Origin: an uncultured Victivallales bacterium
Lineage (GTDB): Bacteria; Verrucomicrobiota; Lentisphaeria; Victivallales; UBA1829
Length of the DNA: 64,000 nt
Assembly (NCBI GenBank): GCA_944390795.1
Contig: CALXRI010000003.1
Span: 71,100-135,099, forward strand
Reading direction: 5' to 3'
Shown here: piece by piece, positions 38,050 through 46,001 of the stretch
How positions within the stretch are numbered: the first letter of the stretch is position 1
Layout: each line of letters starts with the position of its first letter
The notes under the pieces: model-generated
What the model saw: only the letters and a program-made list of their open reading frames with translations
Databases searched by the model: none
Told to the model about the DNA's origin: nothing
Translations under genes and position numbers: made by a program

Positions 38050-38700
38050 ATGAGTTACCTTGTGAAGAAAACGCCTGTCCCCGCCGCTCTTGACGCCGCC
38101 TGGGATTCCCCCGTGTGGAACGGAGCCGTGGAACTGAAACTGGATTACGTCTTCAGCAGAAGCGGCGATCACCATCCCGACACCCGGGTCAAAATGCTGT
38201 ATGACGATCGGAACATCTACGGGCTGTTTCAGGTTCATGACCGGTATGTCAAGGCCCTTGCGGTGAAAAATCAGGACCAGGTCTGCCTGGACAGCTGCGT
38301 GGAATTTTTTGTCAAACCCGCCGGGGCGGAACGCTACTTCAACTTTGAAATGAACTGCGGCGGAACGATCCTGCTGTATCATGTCAGAAACTGCCGCGCG
38401 GGCGACTACACCCCGGTTCCGGAAGCTGACCTGGCGACGATTGAGCGCTTTCATACGCTTCCGGAAAGAGTCCCCGAGGAGATCACCGATCCGGTCACCT
38501 GGCGTCTCGGCTTCCGGATTCCCATCGCCTTCTTTGTGAAATACTCGAAGATCAATCCGAACCTCTCCGGTCAGAAATGGATGGCCAATTTCACGAAATG
38601 CGCCGACCATACTTCGCATCCGCACTGGATCTCCTGGCAGGCGCTGCCCAAATGCGATTTTCATCAGCCCGATCACTTCGGGGAGCTGCTTTTCGAGTAA
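38050..38700 (+). CDS. CBM9-like domain protein without signal peptide
   Basis: The 216-aa product is essentially one CBM9-like beta-sandwich: LDAAWDSPVWNGAVELKLDY, RVKMLYDDRNIYGLFQVHD, DSCVEFFVKPAG and ISWQALPKCDFHQPDHFGEL. This family binds sugars or chain ends and usually sits on exported enzymes. Here it has no signal peptide and stands alone in a cytoplasmic amino-sugar operon, so it may be a cytoplasmic sugar-binding or carrier protein (inference). AAGGAG lies before ATG 38050. A TTG at 38044 would add two residues. Confidence 0.75.
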   Translation: MSYLVKKTPVPAALDAAWDSPVWNGAVELKLDYVFSRSGDHHPDTRVKMLYDDRNIYGLFQVHDRYVKALAVKNQDQVCLDSCVEFFVKPAGAERYFNFEMNCGGTILLYHVRNCRAGDYTPVPEADLATIERFHTLPERVPEEITDPVTWRLGFRIPIAFFVKYSKINPNLSGQKWMANFTKCADHTSHPHWISWQALPKCDFHQPDHFGELLFE

Positions 38701-38737
38701 ACGCCGAGGAAAAAAAGAATTTTCCGCTCCGGAGGGG

Positions 38738-38786
38738 TTGAAATTGTCTTTTTGTGTGTTATCATTGATAGGTGTCACGTGTTACC
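38738..38786 (+). promoter_or_regulatory. Promoter and LacI-type operator for the sugar isomerase-lacI pair
   Basis: TTGAAA (38738-38743) and TATCAT (38760-38765) are spaced 16 bases apart. The palindrome GGTGTCACGTGTTACC (38771-38786), CG-centred and symmetric at 12 of 16 positions, lies at the expected start site, where a repressor would block the polymerase. It gives the last two genes of the cluster their own control. Confidence 0.65.
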
Positions 38787-38818
38787 AAACTTGATCTTCA
38801 CACACAAAAAAAGGTGCC

Positions 38819-39679
38819 ATGCACATGGAAAATGGAAAAATTCTGCCGCTGGGAACCTTGTTCCGTCTGACGCAGTTCAAACCGGAACGCCTTGCCTTTC
38901 TGCATGAAGTCGGCATGAATGCCTGCCAGTTCTGCGGAATCGACGACAATTATCTTTCCGGTCCGGAAGGGGCGGAGAACACAAAGCGTCTTGCCGATGC
39001 TCTGGAGAAGTATGAAATCACGCCCGTTTCGCTTTTCTTCTCGTTTCCCTCCCAGAACTGGAGTCCGGACCGTTCCGTCAATACCGTCGGCATGACCAGG
39101 CTCTCCGTCCGGGCGAACCGTTTTGCATCCGCCGCGCGGCAGATGAACTGGGGGCTGAAGCATTTCGGCATCCGGCATCTGCTCTGCCATGTCGGTTTTC
39201 TGCCGGAGGACGAAACGGAATTTGCGCATTTCATCGACGACCTGCGCGAATTCTGCCGTCTGGCCCGGGACAACGGACAGTATTTCCTGTTTGAAACGGG
39301 TCCGGAAACCGACCTTGAACTTAAAAAATGCATTGACATGCTCGGGCTGGACAATGTCGGAATCAATCTGGATCCGGCGAACCTTCTGATTTACGACAAG
39401 ACGGAGCCTCTGGATTTTGTGGAGTCTCTCGGCGAATACGTGCTCGGCGTTCACTGCAAGGACGCGTGCCGCCCGGTCGGCGGCGCTCTCATGGGGAAGG
39501 AAACTCCTCTTGGAAAGGGCGACACGAAATTCGGCGAAGTCATGGAGAAACTGTATCGGAAAGGGTTCCGCGGTCCGCTCATCATTGAGCGGGAGATTCC
39601 GCCGGGACCGGAACAGGACGCGGACATCCGGGCTGCGATGACGTATCTGCGCGAACTCAGAAGTTCGCTGATGCGATGA
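38819..39679 (+). CDS. Sugar-phosphate isomerase/epimerase-like TIM barrel
   Basis: The 286-aa product matches the xylose-isomerase-like TIM barrel/AP-endonuclease 2 family. Characteristic strands: HVGFLPEDETEFAHFIDDL, YFLFETGPETD with a metal Glu, VGINLDPANLLIYDK, VLGVHCKDACRP and PLIIEREIPPG with a final metal Glu. Such enzymes epimerise or isomerise sugars, often in catabolic operons. The exact substrate is unknown; amino-sugar neighbours suggest a related sugar. It has its own promoter and operator. The stop overlaps an ATG of the lacI gene. Confidence 0.85.
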   Translation: MHMENGKILPLGTLFRLTQFKPERLAFLHEVGMNACQFCGIDDNYLSGPEGAENTKRLADALEKYEITPVSLFFSFPSQNWSPDRSVNTVGMTRLSVRANRFASAARQMNWGLKHFGIRHLLCHVGFLPEDETEFAHFIDDLREFCRLARDNGQYFLFETGPETDLELKKCIDMLGLDNVGINLDPANLLIYDKTEPLDFVESLGEYVLGVHCKDACRPVGGALMGKETPLGKGDTKFGEVMEKLYRKGFRGPLIIEREIPPGPEQDADIRAAMTYLRELRSSLMR

Positions 39680-39714
39680 GGAGCCGGGCGGCGCGGGAAC
39701 AGAAAAGGGAAAAA

Positions 39715-40755
39715 ATGGCCATTACATCCAAGGATATTGCAAAGCTTGCGGGCGTCTCCCGCTCCGCCGTTTCCGCGGTTCTGAACGGGCATTACAACAA
39801 GGTCTCTCTGGAAAAGCGCGAAAAGATTCTTGCCATCGCGCAGGACCTGCGTTACCGTCCGAATCCCGCCGCGCTGATTCTGGCGAAGAAGAAGACAAAA
39901 CGCATCGGAATCATCACCAGCCCTTTCATGTCGGCGATTTACAGCGATCTGACAAGCAAGATCGCCTTTCTGCTCCGCGAACGAGGATACGGTTCCTCCC
40001 TTGTGACGCCGCTTTCCGCCAGACAGGAGCTGGAGGCCGTGATGGATTTCGAATCCTTCGGCGCGGACGGCATCATCATCGCCTATGCGCTGAACGATGT
40101 GAGGAAGCTCAATACAAAGATTCCCGTTGTCAGCATGTCGCCCTATCCGGGGCAGTATGAGCTGCGCGTCGATCTCAAATACGCCTTTGAGCTTGCGGTG
40201 ACGCACTTCCGCAGACACGGCCATCGGAAAATCGGTTTTGTCTGTCCGGATCTTTCCGTTGTGCCGCTCCAGTGGGAGGGGTATCTCGCCGCGATCGGCG
40301 CTTCCGGCGCCTATAAGCTCGAAGTCACCGGGAATCCGAAGTTTTCCCGGGAACTTGACACGATGATCCAGAAGGAGGGGGTTCGGGCCTGGTGCGTCAC
40401 CAACGATCTGCTTGCCGCGCGCCTGATGCGCCATCTGTTTTCCTCCGGATACCGCGTCCCGGAAGATGCCGCGCTGATCGGGTTTGACGGTTCCGCCTTT
40501 GTGGAAGTGACCCCGAGTCCCCTGACGACCGTTGTGTTTCCCGCCGCGCGGATTGCGGAACGGAGCATCGGGCTTCTGTTCGAGAAAATCGAATCCGGGG
40601 AAACGGCATTCCGCCCGGAACCCGAACTTGTCAAGCCGGAACTTTTCATCGGGGAGAGCTGCGGCTGCCGTTCCGGAAAGCCCTACCGGATCAGCTGGGA
40701 CCGTCAGATCCTCACACTGGATGACGGAATCGGAGAGAAAAAGGAGCTGCACTGA
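39715..40755 (+). CDS. LacI-family transcriptional regulator
   Basis: The 346-aa product has an N-terminal LacI helix-turn-helix (ITSKDIAKLAGVSRSAVSAV) and hinge, followed by the periplasmic-binding-protein-like sugar-sensing domain (KTKRIGIITSPFMSAIYSD, GADGIIIAYALN, HRKIGFVCPD, IGFDGSAFVEVTPSPLTTV). ATG 39715 is preferred because it directly precedes the HTH and follows AAGGGA; an ATG at 39676 overlaps the previous stop. It ends the amino-sugar cluster and is the natural candidate to bind the operators at 35106 and 38771. Confidence 0.93.
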   Translation: MAITSKDIAKLAGVSRSAVSAVLNGHYNKVSLEKREKILAIAQDLRYRPNPAALILAKKKTKRIGIITSPFMSAIYSDLTSKIAFLLRERGYGSSLVTPLSARQELEAVMDFESFGADGIIIAYALNDVRKLNTKIPVVSMSPYPGQYELRVDLKYAFELAVTHFRRHGHRKIGFVCPDLSVVPLQWEGYLAAIGASGAYKLEVTGNPKFSRELDTMIQKEGVRAWCVTNDLLAARLMRHLFSSGYRVPEDAALIGFDGSAFVEVTPSPLTTVVFPAARIAERSIGLLFEKIESGETAFRPEPELVKPELFIGESCGCRSGKPYRISWDRQILTLDDGIGEKKELH

Positions 40756-40820
40756 AACAGCTTCGCGCTCTCCTGCCGGTCCGGCTGGACGAGCTGGCCG
40801 CCGCAGGCGGAATTCCCGCC

Positions 40821-40855
40821 GCCCCGCGTGTTCTGCCGCGGGGCAGCTCATTTTT
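40821..40855 (+). terminator. Rho-independent terminator after lacI
   Basis: GCCCCGCG (40821-40828) and CGCGGGGC (40837-40844) form an 8-base stem with an 8-base loop, followed by AGCTCATTTTT. It lies between the convergent lacI and ASRT genes. Confidence 0.7.
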
Positions 40856-40866
40856 ACGTCCGCGCC

Positions 40867-41232
40867 TCAGTCCGCGGGGAATGCCATCGTGCAGTAGTAG
40901 GCCAGATTCGGCTGGCGGACATCCATTCTGCCATACTGAACGGAGACGGGGACGCTGCTCCGGACGCGCAGCGCATACTGAGTCGCCCGTGGCACGTCGT
41001 ATTGCAGGTCGGACTCCTGATCCAGGCGGATGGCGCGGATGCGGCGCGCTCCGACGCGGTGGCGCAGCCCTAGCACGGGCTCCCGGTCCTCGAAATACAG
41101 ATCGATCAGGATTTCGGCGTCCGTGCCGGTCGTGTTGAGGATCATCAGCGATTCATGGTTCACCATGTCGCCGGAGCCTCCCGCGGGAGGCAGCCAGCAG
41201 TCCGGCACGATCCATTCCCTGCGCCCGCTCAT
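40867..41232 (-). CDS. Sensory rhodopsin transducer (ASRT) family protein
   Basis: The 121-aa product matches the Anabaena sensory rhodopsin transducer family (PF07100): an early WIVPDCWLPPAGG loop, SLMILNTTGTDAEILIDLYF then EDREPV, a central HRVGARRIRAIRLD, and the C-terminal SVPVSVQYGRMDVRQ followed by TMAFPAD. ASRT is a small beta-sandwich tetramer that partners a rhodopsin in cyanobacteria. No rhodopsin is present here, and the gene is the last of a LacI-controlled operon, with its ATG overlapping the amidohydrolase stop. A role as a small sugar-binding or sensing protein is plausible (inference). Confidence 0.85.
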   Translation of the reverse strand: MSGRREWIVPDCWLPPAGGSGDMVNHESLMILNTTGTDAEILIDLYFEDREPVLGLRHRVGARRIRAIRLDQESDLQYDVPRATQYALRVRSSVPVSVQYGRMDVRQPNLAYYCTMAFPAD

Positions 41233-42026
41233 AATCCGAGCACCTTCTGGGCGTTTCTGTAAAGGATCTTCGCCTTGTCCTCTTCCGGGATGTCCATTGC
41301 CCGGATCACCTCGCTGGCAAAGCGCATCTGCATCGGGCCCTGCAGGGGGGCGTCCGTTCCGTAGACGATGTGATCCGCGCCGGCGATCGCGTACATCTTC
41401 TCCATCACGCCGGGATAGACGTACATCAGATAATGCGCCGTGTCGACGTAGACGTTCGGCAGATTCATCTGCATGACCGCCTCCAGCGAATCCATGTTCG
41501 GGAAATAGGGATAGTTGCCGTTCTGGTAGATTCCGGCCATGTGCGCGAGGACGAATTTCGTTCCGGGATGGTTTTTCGCGATTTCCGCGACCGTCACGGC
41601 GGGGGAGAATCCGGTTCCCGGCATGCAGGAGACGTGGAAGATCATCATCGGCGTCATGTCCGCGACCGCCTCGACCCAGCGGCGGTTCGACGGCGTCGAA
41701 AGGACGTAGCCGTGATAGTCCGGATGGATTTTCACGCCCCGGAATTTCGGGTTGCGCTTCAGAAGCTCCAGATCGCCGAGGGACTCCGAGAAAGTCGGGC
41801 TGACGACCACGTAGCCGAGCAGTTTCGTGGTTTCCTGCAGCGCGGCGTCCACTTCCGCATTGCCTTCGCGGATGTCGTACATCAGCGAGCGGGAAGCGGA
41901 AACGCAGAGGGTGTCCACGCCGGACTGTTCGCAGTATTCCTCCAGTCGGGCGGCGTCGGCGCGCCAGAAGGGGGCGATGTTGATGTTTCCGAGATGTCCG
42001 TGAATGTCGATAATCATTTTCTTCAC
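41229..42026 (-). CDS. Amidohydrolase-family (amidohydro_2) metal-dependent hydrolase
   Basis: The 265-aa product is a TIM-barrel amidohydrolase: IDIHGHLG at the start (two metal His), GVKIHPDYHGY near 105 and FHVSCMPG with a metal His, VLAHMAG, and YGTDAPLQGP with the catalytic Asp near 235, ending in the helix NAQKVLGL. Relatives act on carboxylated rings and lactones; the substrate here is unknown. It starts at GTG 42026, overlapping the M24 stop as GTGA; ATG 42017 is an alternative. Coupled to the ASRT gene downstream. Confidence 0.85.
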   Translation of the reverse strand: MKKMIIDIHGHLGNINIAPFWRADAARLEEYCEQSGVDTLCVSASRSLMYDIREGNAEVDAALQETTKLLGYVVVSPTFSESLGDLELLKRNPKFRGVKIHPDYHGYVLSTPSNRRWVEAVADMTPMMIFHVSCMPGTGFSPAVTVAEIAKNHPGTKFVLAHMAGIYQNGNYPYFPNMDSLEAVMQMNLPNVYVDTAHYLMYVYPGVMEKMYAIAGADHIVYGTDAPLQGPMQMRFASEVIRAMDIPEEDKAKILYRNAQKVLGL

Positions 42027-43186
42027 ACTTTCAGAATGTTGAGTTCACGCCCGAGACTGGAGAGCTGTTCCGCCGGAGCGTCTTTCCGCACGATGAGACC
42101 GTCCTCCCAGCGGAATCCCATTCCGCCGCGGTGCAGGAACATGTCCGCCATGAAAGTCATGTTTTCCTCCAGCGGATAGGTGGAGGAGGTTTCGAGGAAC
42201 GGATATTCGCACTCCATCTGTCCGCACCCGTGCGCGGGACCGTAGAGGATCGCGTCGCCGTAGCCCTGTTCGCGGATGTAGCCGTGCACCTTCTTCGCGA
42301 CATCGGAAGCGAGTCTTCCCGCGCGCATTTCATCGAAGGTCATGTTCAGCGCGTCGAGTCCGACCTGGAGAAAACGGCGCGTCTCCTCCGGACAGCGCCC
42401 GAGGACGACGGGACGCCCGAGACTCGTGCTGTATCCCTCGACCTTCGCGCCGATGCTGAAGTGGATGATTTCGCCGCACCCGACCTTGCGCAGCGTCGGA
42501 CGGCTGATCGCCTGGTCCGAGTTCGGCCCGGAGCAGCACCAGACCGGATACCCGGTTGCCTCCGCGCCGTTTGCCAGCATGGCCGCTGTCGCGATTCCGC
42601 AGAGCTCCGCTTCCGTCATGCCGGGCCTGATGGCTTCGAGAACCGCCTTGAATCCGAGTTCGGACACCTTTGCGGATCTGCGCAGACATTCCAGCTCAAG
42701 CGGGCTCTTCTTCATGAAAACGGGGCGCAGCACGGCGTCGGCGTTGGCGACATGCTCCATGCCGCCGAGCGCGGCGCTGATGTTTGTCATGATCGCATAG
42801 GGGAACATGTGCCAGCCTGTGATTCCCAGCTTCCGCACCTTGAATTCCCCGAGGATCGCTTTCCAGTCGGGGTGTTTCGAACCGGGATAGTCCGGCTGGG
42901 AGGATTCGCGGAAGTCCATGGTCTGGATCACGCGCGGGATCCGGGTCCGCGCCGTTGCGTAGGTCAGGCTTTCCGGACCGATGATCAGGGCGGGGCTTCC
43001 TTCCCGCGGGATCAGCACGCCCGCCGTTTCAAAGCTCGGCCAGTAGTCCGAAAAATAGCGGACGCCAGCGGGTTCGGACTCCGTGGAGAAGACCAGCGCC
43101 GCATCGAGATCCGTTTTTGCAATTTCCGCCTGCGCCCGGACGATCCGGTCCGCAAACTCCTGTTTTGTAAGAATTCTTTCTTCCAT
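42023..43186 (-). CDS. M24-family (creatinase/Xaa-Pro-aminopeptidase-like) protein
   Basis: The 387-aa product has the creatinase-type N-terminal domain (about 20-140, VRYFSDYWPSFETAGVLIP) and a pita-bread C-terminal domain. Aligned with M24 metallopeptidases, the two metal Asp residues are Ser (HFSIGAKVEGYSTSLGRPV near 240-257), whereas the His in PAHGCGQ and two later Glu (ECEYP, RWEDG) are kept. Creatinase itself works without metal, so this is more likely a creatinase-like hydrolase than a peptidase (inference). It follows the lacI gene by 32 bases and its stop overlaps the amidohydrolase start. Confidence 0.82.
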   Translation of the reverse strand: MEERILTKQEFADRIVRAQAEIAKTDLDAALVFSTESEPAGVRYFSDYWPSFETAGVLIPREGSPALIIGPESLTYATARTRIPRVIQTMDFRESSQPDYPGSKHPDWKAILGEFKVRKLGITGWHMFPYAIMTNISAALGGMEHVANADAVLRPVFMKKSPLELECLRRSAKVSELGFKAVLEAIRPGMTEAELCGIATAAMLANGAEATGYPVWCCSGPNSDQAISRPTLRKVGCGEIIHFSIGAKVEGYSTSLGRPVVLGRCPEETRRFLQVGLDALNMTFDEMRAGRLASDVAKKVHGYIREQGYGDAILYGPAHGCGQMECEYPFLETSSTYPLEENMTFMADMFLHRGGMGFRWEDGLIVRKDAPAEQLSSLGRELNILKV

Positions 43187-43218
43187 ACTCCTGAGCTCCT
43201 CGTTTCGGGTTTGAGTTT

Positions 43219-44268
43219 TCACGTCTTTATCCGCCGCCGGACCGCGCGTCCGGCGGATTGCATTTCCAGAGTTGAGGCGCGTGCGCAGAGTTCCTGCTCC
43301 AGCACAATCCTCCTTGACGGAAGAGCCTTCTTTTCCATCAGCGCGCAGAGCATCCGCACCGCCCGGCGCGCGATCTCCTGATACGGCTGGCGGATCGAAG
43401 TCAGGGCCAGCGCCGAAAGCGCGGATATCTCCATGTTGTCGATTCCGGCAAGGGCAAAATCGCGTCCCGCGTGCAATCCGTGTTTCGCGGCTTCGTTCTG
43501 AAAGCCCAGCGCGCAGAGATCGTTCACGCAGAAAACGCCGTCCGTTTTGAATCCGTCCGCGGCAAGACGGCGGAAGGCCTCCGCGCCCGCTTCGAGCGTC
43601 ATCCCGGCCGGAATGCAGTTTTCCGCGCTCAATTCGATACCGGCGCGGTGCAGGGTGTCGCGGAAGGCTTCGCGCGTTTTGCGGAACGCGCTGAAAAAGA
43701 GCATGTCCGCGGCCGCGTCGACATAGGCCGGTTTCCTTGCCCCGACGGCCCGGAAATGATCCGCCATCAGCGCGCCGCACTGTGCCAGATCATTGATGAC
43801 GCAGGGACCGCCGTAGGTGTCCGGAACGCTGTCCAGCGCGACATAGGGAATTCCGGCACGGTCAAGGAGTTCGAAGGGTTCCGGGCTCTTTTCGCAGGAA
43901 CAGAGAAGCACGCCGCGGGCCCGCATCCGGATCAGACGCTCGACGGAGGCGCGTTCATGTTCCTCGTTCCAGTCGCTTCCGGCGGTAAAGAGCGTCAGGC
44001 CCATTTCGGAGAAGGCTCTCTGGGCGTGTTTGATCATCAGCGAATGAAACGGATTTGCCAGATCCGTCACCAGAAAGCCGACGATGTCCGTTTGTCCGGA
44101 ACGCAGCTGCCGCGCCGCCTGATTCGGGACGTAGTTGAGCTCCCGGGCGATTGACAGAATCCGTTTCCGTGTCGCTTCGCTGATCTTCGGGCTTCCCCGG
44201 AACGCCAGCGAGACGGCCATATTGGAAACTCCGGCTTTTTCCGCAATGTCATTGATCGTGGTCCGCAT
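43219..44268 (-). CDS. LacI-family transcriptional regulator, probably autoregulated
   Basis: The 349-aa product starts with the LacI HTH (TTINDIAEKAGVSNMAVSLA) and hinge (YVPNQAARQLRSGQTD) and has the sugar-sensing domain (IVGFLVTDLANPFHSLM, ARGVLLCSCEKSPEPFE, FALAGIDNMEISALS). ATG 44268 is used; a longer start (44307) would place the operator inside the gene. A CG-centred palindrome directly upstream suggests it represses its own operon, which includes the M24 protein, amidohydrolase and ASRT protein. Confidence 0.93.
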   Translation of the reverse strand: MRTTINDIAEKAGVSNMAVSLAFRGSPKISEATRKRILSIARELNYVPNQAARQLRSGQTDIVGFLVTDLANPFHSLMIKHAQRAFSEMGLTLFTAGSDWNEEHERASVERLIRMRARGVLLCSCEKSPEPFELLDRAGIPYVALDSVPDTYGGPCVINDLAQCGALMADHFRAVGARKPAYVDAAADMLFFSAFRKTREAFRDTLHRAGIELSAENCIPAGMTLEAGAEAFRRLAADGFKTDGVFCVNDLCALGFQNEAAKHGLHAGRDFALAGIDNMEISALSALALTSIRQPYQEIARRAVRMLCALMEKKALPSRRIVLEQELCARASTLEMQSAGRAVRRRIKT

Positions 44269-44288
44269 CTTCAGCTTTTTTTGGATAT

Positions 44289-44339
44289 GTTTGACGTTAA
44301 ACTTCATTTTAACAATAGACAGCAAAACAGAAAAAACAA
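44289..44339 (-). promoter_or_regulatory. Promoter and LacI-type operator for the ASRT operon
   Basis: On the minus strand TTGTTT (44334-44339) and TATTGT (44312-44317) are 16 bases apart. GTTTGACGTTAAAC (44289-44302), symmetric at 12 of 14 positions around CG, lies just after the expected start point and before the lacI ATG. Confidence 0.65.
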
Positions 44340-44649
44340 GCGGAGATTGCAAAAAAAAACGGAATTTTTCCGGATCGGAAAAAAGAGGAAAAAAGAGCGG
44401 GGAAATATCTGGATAACTCCGGTCAGAAGCATGACGGAAATGCGGATTCCCACGGCGGAGCTGCCGCATCATGACCGTATCGCATAAATGGGCATTTCCA
44501 TGAAATAAGAGGCTTTTTCTGTCAGAGAGGCGAATCCCCGCCTGCATTCCTTGTGCTTGGAAAAGCGGTATTTTTTCTGTCCGCCCGATACCGGGATTCC
44601 GGCTGCCCGGCCAGAGGCGGATGAATTTCCGGATGGATGCGGAGATCGG
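44340..44649. other. Gene-free spacer upstream of the ASRT operon
   Basis: About 310 bases between the acyltransferase stop and the lacI promoter. It contains A-rich tracts (44348-44395) but no convincing gene, RNA or hairpin terminator. Confidence 0.45.
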
Positions 44650-45315
44650 TCAGGATTTCGGAATTTCCGAAATTTCGTTCAGACGCTTCTGGACTTCCAG
44701 ACGCCATTTCTCCAGATCCTCTTCGTTCAAATCCGGCGGAATTGAGACGGGTTCCCCGAACCGGAGCGTGATTTTCGCCCAGGGTTTCGGAATCTGAAAA
44801 CGGTCCCAGCTGCCCAGTTCCCAGTAGGAGGAGTAATTGACGGAAACGGGAAGGATTCTGACGCCGGTTTCACTGGCAAGATGGATCGGTCCGCGGCTCA
44901 TGACATATTTCGGGCCGCGCGGGCCGTCCGGCGTGAAACTGACGTATTTCCGGTCCCGGATGATCTTCTTCATGGCGCCGTGAAGCACCTGAAGTGCCTT
45001 GCGCGAAGTGGAGCCCCGCACGCTTTCAATACCGAACTGCTTGACGAGATCCGCGATGTACTGACCGTCGCGGGAGGCGCTGATGACGGCCACGGTATGC
45101 TCGCGTTCCCATCTGTCGAACATCGCCGGGAAAAAAAGCAGGCGGTTGTGCCAAGTTACCGTGATTGCGGGCGGATTCTTCGCCGCGATGATGCCGTAGG
45201 GGTCGATGATTTCTGTCCGCATGACATGACGCAGAAGCGAAAGAAGTCTTGCCGGAAGCCAGTAAATCCAGTCCGGGAATTTCTTGATCTGGCGGAAACG
45301 CTGTTTCAGAGTCAT
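44650..45315 (-). CDS. Lysophospholipid-acyltransferase-like protein (DUF374 type)
   Basis: The 221-aa product has the acyltransferase fold: ITVTWHNRLLFFP near 55-70 (His of the catalytic block), ASRDGQYIADLVKQFG, VRGSTSRKALQ, and FTPDGPRGPKYVMSRG near 130-145. Its sequence fits DUF374, relatives of which act on lysophospholipid or lipid A. It overlaps the nth stop as ATGA, so translation is coupled. Close to pssA and psd, supporting a role in membrane lipid synthesis. Substrate unproven. Confidence 0.85.
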   Translation of the reverse strand: MTLKQRFRQIKKFPDWIYWLPARLLSLLRHVMRTEIIDPYGIIAAKNPPAITVTWHNRLLFFPAMFDRWEREHTVAVISASRDGQYIADLVKQFGIESVRGSTSRKALQVLHGAMKKIIRDRKYVSFTPDGPRGPKYVMSRGPIHLASETGVRILPVSVNYSSYWELGSWDRFQIPKPWAKITLRFGEPVSIPPDLNEEDLEKWRLEVQKRLNEISEIPKS

Positions 45316-45983
45316 GCCTTTTTCTCCGGATGTTTCGAGCCGCGGGCGCAGAGCGTCCGGATTTCGCAGTGCGCGCAGTCGGGCCGACCCGCCGGACAGC
45401 GGCTGCGTCCGTGCTGAATCACAAGATGGGAAAACTCCCCCCATTTCTCCGGCGCGAGATTGGCCGAGAGGCGCGCTTCGATCTTTTCCGGATCCTCCGT
45501 TCTGACGGCGCCGGTCAGATTCATGATCCGTTTTACGTGCGTATCGACCGGAAGTCCCGGAACGCCGAAGGCGTCCGCAAGCACCACATTCGCGGTTTTG
45601 CGCCCGACTCCGGGCAGGGAGGTGAGTTCCTCCATCGTATTCGGGATTTTCGAATGGAAGCGTTCTTCAATGGCACGTGCGGCCGCGATGATGTTTTTCG
45701 CCTTGGCGCGGTAATAGCCGCAGGAATGGATCAGTTTTTCCAGCTTTTCCACTTCCATCGCCGCGAAATCGGCAGGCTCCGGATAGTCCCGGAACAGGGA
45801 CTCCGTTACACGGTTGACCATCTTGTCTGTGCACTGCGCGGAGAGAATCGTGGCGACCAGAAGCTGGAAGGGCGTTTCATGATTCAGAAAACATTTCTGA
45901 GGTCCGTATGCAGCCAGAAGACGGTCGTAAATTTCCGTCAGTTTCCGCTTCAGGGCAACGGATTTTACTGCAGATGCCGGCAT
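45312..45983 (-). CDS. nth: Endonuclease III (DNA glycosylase/AP lyase)
   Basis: The 223-aa product has the helix-hairpin-helix LPGVGRKTANVVLADAFG near 118, catalytic Asp in VDTHVKRI, and the iron-sulphur cluster Cys residues in CPAGRPDCAHCEIRTLC near 195-211. It excises oxidised pyrimidines. The C-terminal stretch and 4Fe-4S spacing are normal. It overlaps the acyltransferase start. Confidence 0.96.
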   Translation of the reverse strand: MPASAVKSVALKRKLTEIYDRLLAAYGPQKCFLNHETPFQLLVATILSAQCTDKMVNRVTESLFRDYPEPADFAAMEVEKLEKLIHSCGYYRAKAKNIIAAARAIEERFHSKIPNTMEELTSLPGVGRKTANVVLADAFGVPGLPVDTHVKRIMNLTGAVRTEDPEKIEARLSANLAPEKWGEFSHLVIQHGRSRCPAGRPDCAHCEIRTLCARGSKHPEKKA

Positions 45984-46001
45984 ATGCTCCGCCTTTCCCC
46001 G

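Noticed and set aside
36160-38778. 872-codon open frame on the minus strand
   Set aside because: Antisense to the GH20, NagA-like and CBM9-like genes, which have clear motifs and ribosome binding sites.
41229-42026. Amidohydrolase as a phosphotriesterase-like or urease-type enzyme
   Set aside because: The motif order (HGH start, late TDAP) fits the amidohydro_2 group better; no carboxylated-Lys motif seen.
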